From positions 62,825,251 through 62,889,250 of the forward strand of contig OX123188.2 in NCBI GenBank assembly GCA_944739405.2: a DNA stretch of 64,000 bases. The letters run 5' to 3'. The notes beneath the pieces were generated by a model. The model did no database searches. It was given only the letters and a program-made list of their open reading frames with translations, and was not told where the DNA came from. This DNA is from Euclidia mi. Lineage: Eukaryota; Arthropoda; Insecta; Lepidoptera; Erebidae. Below are positions 10,500-20,389 of this stretch, in pieces (position 1 is the stretch's first letter; each line of letters opens with the position of its first letter). Made by a program: the position numbers and the translations under genes.

Positions 10500-10790
10500 A
10501 TCTATACTATAATAAAACTGTAGAGGTGAAAAAGTCTGTACATTAAAGATATTTTGACGAAAATTAGCAAAAAAATCTAGGAAAATGCTAAAAAGCAATA
10601 CTTGATATTTTTTAGAATTTATGTCTGTCTGTCTTTCCCTATGTTGCTAAAGATCTCTAAAATAGCGGAATTGATTTCAATAAAACTTACACTCATGTAC
10701 AAAGGATACTCAAACCTATAAAATAGTATATGTTACATCACAATCGGTTGAGTGGTTTTCGGTGTACAGCTTGGCCTCTCCTTTGTACGT
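10500..10790 (+). repeat. Dispersed repeat, possibly a Helitron 5' end
   Basis: It begins TCTATACTATAATAAAAC, a start resembling insect Helitron 5' ends (TC first, A/T-rich), followed by text reminiscent of common lepidopteran repeats (GTCTGTCTGTCTTTCC). No matching CTAG 3' terminus was found, so this is tentative. Confidence 0.35.
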
Positions 10791-11227
10791 AGTCCCAAAC
10801 AAAACAGGAATCATCCAAAACTAGTTATTTATGTGGCGCCATCTATGATCATTATAAGTTTGTTAATAAAAGTATAGTAAGTCTAAATAGGTACCTTCAA
10901 AGTGTATTATGGCTAATTACCCGACTTTAAAATAGGAGGCGATTCTTAATTTCGTCAGTATATTTTTATATATTTTCGATAAATAAATTACTGGAACCGA
11001 GCATATTTATAGTTATCCTTCCGACCGATAGATGTCACTATTTTCAAATAATTTTCTAGCAAAATAAATGTTTCTTGCAAAAAAGACAATAATTGTGTGT
11101 CAGGTATCTTTCTGTTAATAAAAAATTAATATTCGGCACTTTCATAAACAAAAAAATCTCTGTGTCAAAATTTATTACAATGTCCACTTCATTTAAACGG
11201 ACAATCTCATTTATTTCAAATTATTAT
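10791..11227. other. No gene seen
   Basis: AT-rich. Nothing recognised. Confidence 0.55.
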
Positions 11228-11295
11228 GTTTATTATGTGTATGTATGTATGTATGTGTATGTATGTATGTATGTATGTATGTATGTATGTGTATT
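11228..11295. repeat. (TATG)n microsatellite
   Basis: About 14 units of TATG with occasional TGTG variants. Confidence 0.9.
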
Positions 11296-11873
11296 TATGT
11301 ATTATGTTTATATAATAGTTTTGTAAATCATTTAACTTTATTTTAATTGTCGATTAGTCCATATTATTTTCTATCTCGGTCGGTTTGTATATGTAAACAT
11401 AGATGGCGGTGAGATGAGATTACTTGGATTGGTGTGTTTGTCGTTTCTTTTGAATATTTAATAGTTGCATGTGATTGTGTTTCTTAGATTTCTTGCGTTC
11501 GTTCGTGTTCTGTTCAAAGATTCACAGGTGTCTCATTATTCCCAATTTCCCACTCCTCACGTCACATACGTGGGAATCTTTGAGCGGGAGACTGAGGCCG
11601 GAATTCAGATAACTCTTGAGTTAGTCGGGCTATCTTACCTTCGGCAGGGCTGGATATTCGTAGCCCTGTGTGTATTTTCTATATAAATCGCAATGACAGA
11701 CACTTGAAACAGCTAAAATCGACCTCCGAACGTGTTGTTTTTCACATGGTCAGTTATATGTGGTATGTTCACGAGTAAGCGGTAAAAATAATTTACATGT
11801 TCTATGTGAAGGTGGTAGAAAAGTTAATGTTCTGTATAAATAAATTCTCTAAAGATATAAATTAGGTATATAA
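11296..11873. other. No gene seen
   Basis: A 73-codon plus-strand frame at 11465 has no recognisable motif. I treat it as chance. Confidence 0.5.
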
Positions 11874-12178
11874 TCTTAATATATAAAATCCTTGCGTTAC
11901 TGACTGACTGACAGACACGCTACAGCCGAAACTATTGGGCGCAGGAAGCTGAAATTTGGCATGTATGTTCCTTGGGGACCGAAGGGGTGCACTAAGAAGG
12001 GATTTCCCGAAATTCCCACGGGATCGGCCAAAACAGGTAAATTAAAAACAAATGCAGGCGTAGCTGCTGGCGTCCTCTAGTATACATATAAAAGTTATAA
12101 ATATTATATACTTTTGGCATAAATGTCGTGCTAATTTAATTCCAACATTTACGTGGACGAAGTCGCGGGCACAGCTAG
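11874..12178 (+). mobile_element. Non-autonomous Helitron with two candidate 3' ends
   Basis: It starts TCTTAATATATAAAATCC after an A, and is about 207 bp long if it ends at CTAG 12077-12080 followed by T, as in the copies at 33213 and 53289. Here a further 98 bp follows, ending in a second Helitron-like terminus, GCGGGCACAGCTAG at 12165-12178 followed by T. No Rep/helicase is encoded. Insertion between A and T and CTAG ends are the Helitron hallmarks. Confidence 0.7.
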
Positions 12179-12529
12179 TCTACTATATTATAATAAAGAT
12201 GTTCTCTTGATAATGAAATGTTCAGATGTCTAGCTTTATCCAGAACGAAGTTACAAAGACTTGAAAATGGCCTGAATGGCTTCGGTAAAAGTAAAACTAA
12301 CGACTGAGCTTTTTTGCTCGACTTGTTTGGGTTCAATGCCGTGCACCCTGATTAAATACGAGCGTTATCCAGGATAAAAAAGCTTATTACAGTCATAATT
12401 GAGTTGGCATTCTAACCATATCGATGTACTTCGTACTGCCTGATGTTAAGCAAATATGTTGTCGAGGTTGTAGCACACTAACGCAGAAGATACCTGCCTA
12501 CCTATTTACTCGAGATTGGATAACCTTCT
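12179..12529. other. No gene seen
   Basis: Unique-looking sequence between the Helitron and the RTE 3' end. Nothing recognised. Confidence 0.5.
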
Positions 12530-12545
12530 TCTAGCGTCGGTTTCC

Positions 12546-13570
12546 TCAATGCTGAGGGTCGTGACCACCTCGTGGAAACAGTCTATTGCGGACCACTTCC
12601 TGCCATCTATTCTTATCTGCTGCTGAGTGGAGAGCGATCCGCACGACTCTTAACACCACGGTACACGATACCGTGGTGTTAAGAGTCGTGCGGATCTGGT
12701 CGATCCAACGTAGCGGGCTTCTGCCTCTCGGTCTTTTTACTTCCTCTTTGCCAGTGATTATTAACTTTTCCAAGTTATCACTGTCTTTCCTCGCAATGTG
12801 CCTGAAGTACTTTAGAACTCTGCGCAGGCAGATGGTGGAAAGCCTCGTCTGGATCTTGAGCTCCTGTATGATCGATACGTTGGTGCGGTGTGCTGTCTCA
12901 AACATCTCGAGAGCATCAATGCGATCACGCTCAGCTTTCTTCAAGGTCCATGTCTCTGCGCCATATAAGAATATGGAGAACATCAGAGTGCATACAAGAT
13001 TGATCTTGGTTTTCAGAGAGATATTCTTAACATATCTTTGACAGCAGTGCCATGGCTCCTTTTGCCATCCCGATCCTCCTTCGCACCTCAAATTCACAAG
13101 AACCATTATTACTAATGCTTGAACCCAGGTATATAAAGCTGTTAACCGTCTCTAAATGGAGTGACCCAGGGGGCTCAAGCTTGCCTGTGCGATCTATGAC
13201 CATGATCTTCGTTTTGGACCTGTTTATAGAGAGATCTAGTTCACTGCTGATGCGCTCCATTCTATCCAGTAAGGTGATCATCTCGGCGTCATCTGACGCT
13301 AGCAAGGCGGTGTCGTCTGCATAACGCAAATTACAAATTTTGCGTCCACCAACGGTGATGCCTCCCTCCCAGCTATCGCAAGTACGCCTCACTATATATT
13401 CACCGTTTATATTGAATAGGATGGGTGAAAGGATGCAGCCATGTCAAACTCCTTTTTCAAAACTGAATGGTTTAGATTATGTACCGTCAATCCTCACCAC
13501 ACTTTGGTTCTTGTGATATAAAGATTGCAGAAGTGCAATCAAGTGATGAGGTACACCCAGTTCTGATAAG
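12546..13570 (-). pseudogene. RTE reverse transcriptase, C-terminal half, broken
   Basis: On the minus strand the reading goes HGCILSPILFN, then NLRYADDTALLASD (RT active site YADD), LDLSINRSKTKIMV, and SFIYLGSSIS. A frameshift near 13050 leads to the C-terminal segment MFSIFLYGAETWTLKKAE, RRVLKYFRHIARK and RPRGRSPLRWIDQI, ending HDPQH. This is characteristic of RTE elements widespread in Lepidoptera. Near the C-terminus the frame runs through the palindrome at 12636-12696, which duplicates a short peptide in inverse orientation without closing the frame. A stop near 13455 further disrupts the reading. Confidence 0.8.
12636..12696. repeat. Perfect 28-bp inverted duplication inside the RTE ORF
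   Basis: Arms 12636-12663 and 12669-12696 are exact inverse complements with the 5-nt loop CACGA. The arm begins GATCCGCACGACTCTTAACA. Confidence 0.95.
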
Positions 13571-13579
13571 ACCCTCCAT

Positions 13580-14567
13580 AGAAAAATTATGTATGTACGG
13601 ATTTGGTGGCCCAATCTACAAGTGGATAAAATCATACTTAAGCTATCGTGACTCCAAGGTTGTATTGAATGGCTTCAAATCATCCACACGCTCCATAACT
13701 TCAGGAGTGCCTCAAGGATCACACTTAGGGCCATTATTATTTAATATGTTTATCAATGACCTGCTTTCACTATGCTACCCCTGCTATTCGCAGATGACCT
13801 TAAAATCTTTAAGACTGTAGAGTCACTTAATGAGGCCCTACTTCTGCAGAAAAATCTGGATTCGTTGTCTATATGGTGTCATAACAATGGTATGCAATTG
13901 AATCCAAATAAATGTCAGTTTATGAAGTTTACTCGTGAGATTGACCAAATAACATCAAAATACTCGATCAACGGCGTAGAATTAAATGAATGTGATTGTG
14001 TTAGAGATTTAGGCGTTTTGTTAGACAAAAAGTTAACCTTTGTACCTCATTTGGAAATGATCATTAGGAAAGCATCTAGATCTCTGGGCTTTATTGTAGG
14101 AAATGGAAAAGATTTTCGCAAGCCTCTTACAACATTTTTGTTTTATGAGGCTTGCGAAAATCCTTTCCAGAAGTCATTTAGAATACTGTAGTGTAGTTTG
14201 GCGACTGCATTATGCCATTCATATTTTAAGGCTAGAAAGAATTCAAAAAAGATATCTGTGGCACTTGTCACCCCGTGTTTCCCAAGAATGGTTTCTTATC
14301 AGGATAAACTTAAAAAATACGGAATGGAAACACTTAAAAAGAGAAGAAAATATTAAGACCTGGTTTTCTTATATAAACTTGTTCGCAACAAAATTGACTG
14401 TACACAAACTCCTTTATAGAATAAATTTTAGAGTGCCATACAAATATCCTAGAGTATACATCAGTCTCCTTTATCCGCCACCCAGAAAAACCTTTTTCAT
14501 CACCAAAAATAACTTTGTTTTCCATAGTGTTTGTATAAACGACAAAGTTGTATTTGCGGTTGATTAA
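13580..14567 (+). pseudogene. Jockey-like reverse transcriptase fragment, broken
   Basis: The reading shows YGFGGPIYKWIKSYLS, then SGVPQGSHLGPLLFNMFIND, then the active site LFADDLKIFKT, MQLNPNKCQFMKFTR and DLGVLLDKKLTF, and after a shift RSHLEYCSVVW and LERIQKRYLWHL. These are the RT palm and thumb motifs of the Jockey group. Frame changes occur near 13790 and 14150. The second coincides with the short inverted duplication at 14105-14168. The endonuclease and first RT motifs are missing. Confidence 0.75.
14105..14168. repeat. 22-bp inverted duplication inside the Jockey-like ORF
   Basis: Arms 14105-14126 and 14147-14168 are inverse complements with one mismatch and a 20-nt spacer. The arm begins GGAAAAGATTTTCGCAAGCC. 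The right arm replaces coding sequence. Confidence 0.9.
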
Positions 14568-14961
14568 AATTACTTAAATTTAAAATAGCTATGAGCACTT
14601 TTTTTTGACAGGCAAGTTATTATAGACACATTTGTTTATAAATTATATAACATAAAAAATACGTCTCATCTGGTTATCAGATCGGTGAAGGTCGATCTTC
14701 CACGTCTCCTCTACTATAATACTTTCTTATAAATGTATTTCTGTATGCTTGGCGAATATTTGTATCAGGAAAAGGTATGCTATGTAAAAAAAAACTGAAC
14801 TGTAATCCGTACTTTTTTTAACTTACTTATGTTTGTTATTGTAAGTGTAACTGGTGTTTGCTTATAATTGGATGTAACTGTTACTCTAGATCGTAAGATG
14901 TTTATAATATTTGCTTGTATTACTGTTACAATTGTTAGCAAACCTAAATAAATAAAAATAG

Positions 14962-15432
14962 ACACTCCCAGTTGACACAGCCAAATGCCTTACTATAGTC
15001 GACGAAGCACATTATGACAGGTGTGTCGAACTCGTAGCATTTTTCCACAATTTGCCTGACGTTTAATATTTGTTCACGCGTGCCTTTTCCCTTGACAAAG
15101 TCGGCCTGTTCTTGCGGGATCTGTCAGTCAAGATAATACCGGACCCGTTTGTTTATGATGCCTAACAGGACTTTGCTTGCGTGACAAATTAAAGCGAGTT
15201 TGCGATAATTATCACATTTTTTGGTCGAACCTTTTTTATGGGCCTTGGGCCACTTGCCGTTTCGGTATACGTGGTTGCAGATGTTGTGCAGTGTGTCAAC
15301 ACCTTTTTCACCCAGAGCCTTCAACACTTTAGCTGTAATTTGATCCAGACCTGGCGCTTTGTTAGTTTTTAACGATCCAAGGGCCGTTACTATCTCCGAT
15401 CTTAGGATGTCAGGTTCCAGGTACAATTTAGC
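14962..15432 (-). pseudogene. RTE reverse transcriptase, N-terminal half of RT, broken
   Basis: The minus-strand reading has LGSLKTNKAPGLDQITAKVL, NHVYRNGKWPKAHKKGSTKK, CDNYRKLALICHASKVLLGI, then after a shift a segment containing FVDYSKAFGCVNW, the first catalytic aspartate block. It continues into 13570-12546 once the Jockey-like insert is removed. Upstream of 15432 the element is truncated, so its endonuclease is absent. Confidence 0.75.
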
Positions 15433-15759
15433 CCATATGGATAACCTAGACGTCTGAATGTTTAATACTTAACTAAGAGAATATTGTAAGACGAGGTACA
15501 TTTCCAAATTTCATTTAAATCGTACTAGTAATTTAAGAATTATATTGAAATTCAAAGTTATTTTATTTATAATCGACTTGAAGAAGGAGGTTATCAATTC
15601 GACTGTATGTTTTTTTGGTATATTTATTTCGCGGATTACTCCGCCAATGTTGGTTTTTTCAATGTTGGTCCCTTTCAAATTTTATCGAAATCAGCTGAGC
15701 TGTTTTTGAAAAATTAAGAATAATTAAAAAAATATACTTATATATATATACAAATTACG
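15433..15759. other. No gene seen
   Basis: AT-rich spacer with a (TA)n tract near 15735. Nothing recognised. Confidence 0.55.
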
Positions 15760-16008
15760 TAAGTATAAAAAAGTCCGTGTGGTGACGGATTAAGAATACG
15801 GAATGTCACCACCCCATATCATTCTATGGGTGTCGTAAGAGCCGACAGAGGGAGCATATTATGCAGAGAACAGCACTGTAAGAGAAGGAAAACTTGATAT
15901 AAACCCTATACCAACCCGTTTGGCCAGCGTGGTATAGTAGGCCAATTCCTCCTTTCAAAGGAGAGGCCTAGTCCAGCAGTGGACTATTAAGGGCTGATGA
16001 TATATATA
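15760..16008 (+). repeat. SINE/LINE-tail-like dispersed repeat
   Basis: The segment contains CATTCTATGGGTGTCGTAAG and ends in a variant of the common lepidopteran tail (AGTCCAGCAGTGGACTATTA then GGGCTGATGATATA). The same tail type, inverted, is found near 27254-27310. No tRNA promoter boxes are seen. Confidence 0.55.
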
Positions 16009-16010
16009 TA

Positions 16011-17557
16011 CTACTCAAAACAAAATAAGGGCCACTAAGATTTTTTGCTGTACTATGAAAACAATAAAGACACTCAATTGTTTAACTTATGTAACTACAA
16101 GATAATGTTTAAAATAATGATCAGGAATTGTTTTTTAAGTTCATCATGAAATCGCCCATATTGAATGAAAAACATGAACAAAAGAAATCACCGAAAAAAG
16201 ACAAAATACTGTTCTTGTCACTTTTGTTTCTTCTTTTTAGTAACGTGTATGTCCTCCACTCTTAGCAATACACTCCTGAAGCCTTGTGTGCATACTCAGG
16301 ATCAAATTCCTCACTTTTTTATCTGGAATCTCTTCCCAGGCACGTTTTAAAGCGTCAATCAGCTGCTGTTGGTTGTAGACCCCTTGCTCATTCACTCTAA
16401 CCCTTCGTTTCAATTGGTCCCACAATTTCTCGATTGGATTTAAATCCGGACTGTTAGCTAGCCATGGTAATACCTCAATATAAGACCCTTCTAGGACAGT
16501 TTGGGTCGATCGAGCTGTGTGTGCACGGGTATTATCTTGCTTCAGGATGAATCCAGGCCCCACTCACTGTGCAAATGGGATCACTTGAGGCCTGATGACA
16601 TACTCGATGTAACGTTCTGCAGTTACGGTACCCGCATTTAAAATGGTGAGCTCGGTTTTACCGTGTAAACTAATCCCACCCCAAATCATTACGTTGGGAC
16701 TACCAAAACGGTCAACTTCGTGGATGCAGGACTCCGTAAACCGCTCGCCGCGTGGTCTCCACACCCTAACACGCCGATCATCATTGAAAAATTTTACTTT
16801 GCACTCGTCTGTAAAAAGCACCTTGCCCCACTGATTAATCCCCCAGTTCAAATACTGACTTAAACGGTTTGCACGTTGAACCCTAGTCAGAGGAATTAGA
16901 ACAACTCGTCGTCTTGACATTTGCTGGTCTTCGTGCAATCGATTACGTATAGTTTGATCACTGACACGGGTACCCGTTGTCAGCCGTAGGCGGTGTTGTA
17001 ACTTACGGCCCGTAACTGTACGATCACGACGAGCACTTTGTTGGATGTACCGATCCTCGTCCGCCGTTGTTACACGAACTCTACCTGAACCGGGTCTCTT
17101 GGCAGCACTGCCGGTCTCTTGGAAGCGATTCCATACATTTTGGACAGCTCTTCAAGAAAATCCCAACTGCAAACCCACGTAACGATGAGAACGTCCTTCT
17201 TGAATCATAGTAATGGCTCTGGTTGCCGTAATTGTATCCATGTGCCTTCGTACTGGTGGCATGATTAACGCGAGATGATAAATGAATCAATTAAAATTGA
17301 AAAGTAAAACTTTATTCCTAAAAAAACCGAGACAAGTTAAGAAGACAATCGAAGAAAAACTTAAGAATAACATCTAATTTTTTTTCTTGGAATGATGACC
17401 AATACTTTTCAAATTAGGAACACGAACACCAGCATAAAAGAGATCAAACACCAAAGAGTTCGTAATATCAATATATTGCTACTTATCAGTCACTTTCAGT
17501 TTACTAAAGTGCACTTAAATGTAAATAAACTAGTGGCCCTTATTTTGTTTTGAGTAG
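16011..17557 (-). mobile_element. Tc1-like transposon A (inactive)
   Basis: It has terminal inverted repeats CTACTCAAAACAAAATAAGG at 16011 and its inverse ending at 17557, flanked by TA on both sides, about 1,547 bp in all. It encodes one broken DD34E transposase on the minus strand. Confidence 0.9.
16237..17262 (-). pseudogene. Tc1-like DD34E transposase with two nonsense codons
   Basis: This is a full-length frame of 342 codons on the minus strand including the terminal stop, starting MPPVRRHMD at 17262. The N-terminal half is helix-turn-helix-rich DNA-binding sequence. The catalytic part shows LFTDECKV (first Asp), KQDNTRAHTA (second Asp) and SPDLNPIEKLW (Glu), with 34 residues between the last two, the DD34E spacing. 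Two in-frame TGA stops interrupt it, one near 17154 after QLGFS and one at about 16564 after VIPFAQ. There is otherwise no frameshift, which suggests fairly recent inactivation. Confidence 0.9.
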
Positions 17558-18020
17558 TATAATATATCAACTCGAGTGAACTATTCGAATTTTGTATACG
17601 ATTAAAATCGGTTGTGTGCCATCTTTGGTGAAAAATAATTAGTCACCGACAACTGACGCACTCACTCCACGATCATCATAACAGGTTAGACGAGTAAAAA
17701 AATATATAAAGACAACCAGTGGATATCTGGCGAGGCATCAAGGGAAGCAACCAGAAAATAATAAGGGACGTATATGCCGCGCCACACAAGTTGGTGGATG
17801 TGAAGTAAGCTACAAGTTGCGCAATATCCAATCCTGACTGAACCTCACATAAAGCTGCGCGTTGATTGGATATTGCGCAGCTTGTAGCTTATTTAACATC
17901 CGCTAACTTGTGTGGCGCGACCTATAACCAAGGTGGCATCAAGGGAAGTAACCAAGGGCCATCAAGGGGCCCAACTAAGGAAGCATCAAGAAGAAAGGAA
18001 TTGTATCACCTATCTATATA
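17558..18020. repeat. Spacer with a 56-bp imperfect inverted repeat
   Basis: Arms 17778-17833 and 17864-17919 are inverse complements with a few mismatches (outer end CGCGCCACACAAGTT), spacer 30 nt. The short phrase ATCAAGGGAAG followed by C/T and AACCA flanks on both sides in direct orientation. It encodes nothing recognisable. Confidence 0.8.
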
Positions 18021-19612
18021 CACACATCAACAAAGTCTAGGGATATTTTATATTTCATCAAATATCTAAAAATCTATGAAGAATTTTCTGATACAGTAAA
18101 TAGAAGAATCATAGATTATTTTAAGGTCTTTAATAAAAATAAAAAACATTTCGTGTTTTTTTTTTGTTTTAAATAAAAAAAATATTTTTTTTAATCATCA
18201 TGGAAAATTAGTATGATAACAACAAACATTTCTTCTTAAAAAACTATTAATTTTAATAAAAATGGAAAAAATCTTGTAAAATCTAATCATTAATAATCAG
18301 TGTTGCCACCTCTTACATTGATTACACATCGACATCGATTGTTAATACTTAAAATTAAATTGTCAATGTCTTGCTGCGGTATGAGGTCCCATGTCCTTTG
18401 CAAGTGTTCGTAAAGTTGTTGTTCAGTCGTCAAATTTGGTGGAAAATCTCTCAAAGCTTTTCGTTGTAACATGTCCCAGGCATGCTCGATAGGATTTAAG
18501 TCGGGCGACTGTGCAGGCCAATCCAAAACTTGAATATCGTGCTCTCGGAGAGCGGTCGATACCAGCCGCGCCGTATGGCAAGGAGCATTATCGTGCATGA
18601 GTAGAAATTCATGGCCTATTTGAGTTCTGTGTGGGACAATAACGGGCTCTACTACCTCCTCGTGGTATTTTTGTGCAGTCATGCTGCCTTGGATCCAAAC
18701 GAGTTGGGTTCGTCCGCCAAGACGAATTCCTGCCCACACCATGATTGTCCCGCCTTGGTATGGGTGGACCTCCTGAGGGTGCCGTAGACGGCTAACTCTC
18801 CCTGGAGCTCTCCAAACGCGTGTTCTTCGTGAATCCGGGTGAAACCCAAACCGGGACTCATCGGTGAACAGCACCAAAGACCATTGTTCGTCACTCCATG
18901 GTAAATGCTCCCGAGCCCACGAAAGCCGCCGACCGCGATTGCCACGTCGCAATGCTGGAACACGCAATGGTCTTCGAGCATGAAGATCAACTTCATGTAA
19001 CCTTCTTCGCACGGTTTGGTCGCTTACCAGCAGCTGGTGGTCCTCCTGGAGCCTTTGCACTAGTTGCAGCGCTGTGATATTGGGTTGTCTTCTGGCGGTC
19101 ATTTGGAGAAATCGATCCTGTCTCTGCGTAGTAACACGATATCTACCTGTGTGCTGTTCGGCCACATCTCCAGTACTGCGATAACGTGACCACAACCTTG
19201 ATATCACATTTTGACTGGTATGTAGGGCCTCAGCAACGACGCGTTGAATTGCACCATTTTCTAACATGCCCACGGCTCGTAACATTTCATCTCGACTCAA
19301 ATGACGACGTGACATGACTTTTAAAGTTCGTACGTCACGTTAAATTAAAAAAGAAAAACAATTAAAAACCCTTTTCATTAATAATTATAATAAAACAGTT
19401 TTAACTTTCTTTAATGTAACGAATTACTAGCAAATTTGCCGCCATATTTTGTTTATTATTTTGTTTTTTTTCTTTCCATGTTCAAATTTTGAAAATAGAA
19501 TAAAAGAGGTTTTAATCTGTATATAAACTTTTTGTGGAAACTAACAAGGTTCTAAACTATAAACTCGTAAATAATTTAGGATTAAGATATCCCTAGACTT
19601 TGTTGATGTGTG
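18021..19612 (-). mobile_element. Tc1-like transposon B (apparently intact)
   Basis: It has terminal inverted repeats CACACATCAACAAAGTCTAG at 18021 and its inverse ending at 19612, TA on both sides, length about 1,592 bp. It encodes an uninterrupted transposase on the minus strand. The transposase is clearly of a different subfamily from that of element A. Confidence 0.92.
18290..19315 (-). CDS. Tc1-like DD34E transposase, intact
   Basis: This is a 341-residue protein, the usual size for the Tc1 family. It should bind the element's terminal repeats and cut and rejoin DNA at TA. The N-terminus (MSRRHLSRDEMLRAVGML, then a helix-turn-helix ending VISRLWSRYRSTGDV) is the paired-like DNA-binding region, followed by a second HTH ending SDQTVRRRLHE. 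The catalytic domain has LFTDESRFGFHPD, LLMHDNAPCHTARL and SPDLNPIEHAWD, giving Asp, Asp, Glu with 34 residues between the last two. No stop or shift is present. A long ATG-initiated frame fills the space between the terminal repeats, supporting the chosen start at 19315. Activity cannot be judged from one copy. Confidence 0.95.
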   Translation of the reverse strand: MSRRHLSRDEMLRAVGMLENGAIQRVVAEALHTSQNVISRLWSRYRSTGDVAEQHTGRYRVTTQRQDRFLQMTARRQPNITALQLVQRLQEDHQLLVSDQTVRRRLHEVDLHARRPLRVPALRRGNRGRRLSWAREHLPWSDEQWSLVLFTDESRFGFHPDSRRTRVWRAPGRVSRLRHPQEVHPYQGGTIMVWAGIRLGGRTQLVWIQGSMTAQKYHEEVVEPVIVPHRTQIGHEFLLMHDNAPCHTARLVSTALREHDIQVLDWPAQSPDLNPIEHAWDMLQRKALRDFPPNLTTEQQLYEHLQRTWDLIPQQDIDNLILSINNRCRCVINVRGGNTDY

Positions 19613-20142
19613 TATATATATACCATCAAGCTTTTTTTTTGCCGAGTTATTAAGTACAATATTAAGACCATAATCATAAAATTAAAATTTTTTTCACGAT
19701 TCAATCAAGTCAATCAACAATACTAAACATATTGTTGTTGTAAATTTGACCCAAACAAACAAATAAACTGGTCAAGCTAAATAAAACCGTAAAATATGCG
19801 TAAAAAATTTTGAGGTAAAAAAGTAAGTTTTCTTAGAAATGCACCCTTTCACTTAAAGAAGGAATGTTGTTACATCGTTTGATAGTTATGTTTATTATTG
19901 TCAATTATATGAAAAGCTTTTGTTGATAGCTTGACCAAATTCAGCAAAAAATTGTTTTATTGAAGGAAGTACGAGTTACGTAAACAAAACATACTCTACA
20001 TTTCTTAGTATATTTTCAATAAATATAATATTTACTCTCAGCTTAAAATTTGATTACAAGTTATTTACTTAATAAGTTATTTACTTAAAAATACTCATTT
20101 ACCTATAACCTATTAATCATTTTAATTGAACTTAATGATACT
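19613..20142. other. No gene seen
   Basis: AT-rich. Nothing recognised. Confidence 0.55.
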
Positions 20143-20378
20143 TGTTAGGATCCTGGTGGACGTAAATAAGTGGACTGTATTTTTCTTGCTGGTTTAATCG
20201 CCGTTTTACAAGGAATTACAAAATTTTGGAAGAATAAATAATATTTGTATTAAAATATGGTCGACCGTCCGCTATCGAAGGTTTGTGAGCGAGTCCTTCG
20301 TTCGTTCGCCGCTCCTTGTATTGTGGTGGGGCCGGGCTCGCGCGCCGGCGGCGTCCGCGCATCTCAGTGCTCGCAACA
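20143..20378 (-). mobile_element. BEL/Pao 3' LTR
   Basis: On the plus strand it begins TGTTAGGATCCT and ends GTGCTCGCAACA, the inverted TGTT...AACA termini expected of an LTR, 236 bp. It lies directly 3' of the pol remnant on the minus strand. No second LTR is present in the window. Confidence 0.7.
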
Positions 20379-20389
20379 TGCTCCCCGGG

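Larger units (their letters stand above)
12530..13572 (-). mobile_element. RTE-clade LINE, 3' part (continues at 14962-15432)
   Basis: This is the 3' half of a minus-strand RTE element. The upstream half resumes at 14962 after the oppositely oriented Jockey-like insert. Nine to ten bases near the two borders match (AGACCCTCC at 13567 and AGACACTCC at 14962), interpretable as the target duplication of that insert. Confidence 0.7.
13573..14961 (+). mobile_element. Jockey-like LINE, 5'-truncated, nested in the RTE element
   Basis: This plus-strand fragment begins mid-RT and ends at 14961 in an A/T-rich tail (AAATAAATAAAAATA). Near-identical 9-mers flank it (AGACCCTCC and AGACACTCC), and the host RTE reading resumes across it, so it is a later insertion in opposite orientation. 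Confidence 0.7.

Noticed and set aside
11093..11326. Tyr/Val-rich small protein
   Set aside because: It is a translation of the (TATG)n tract.
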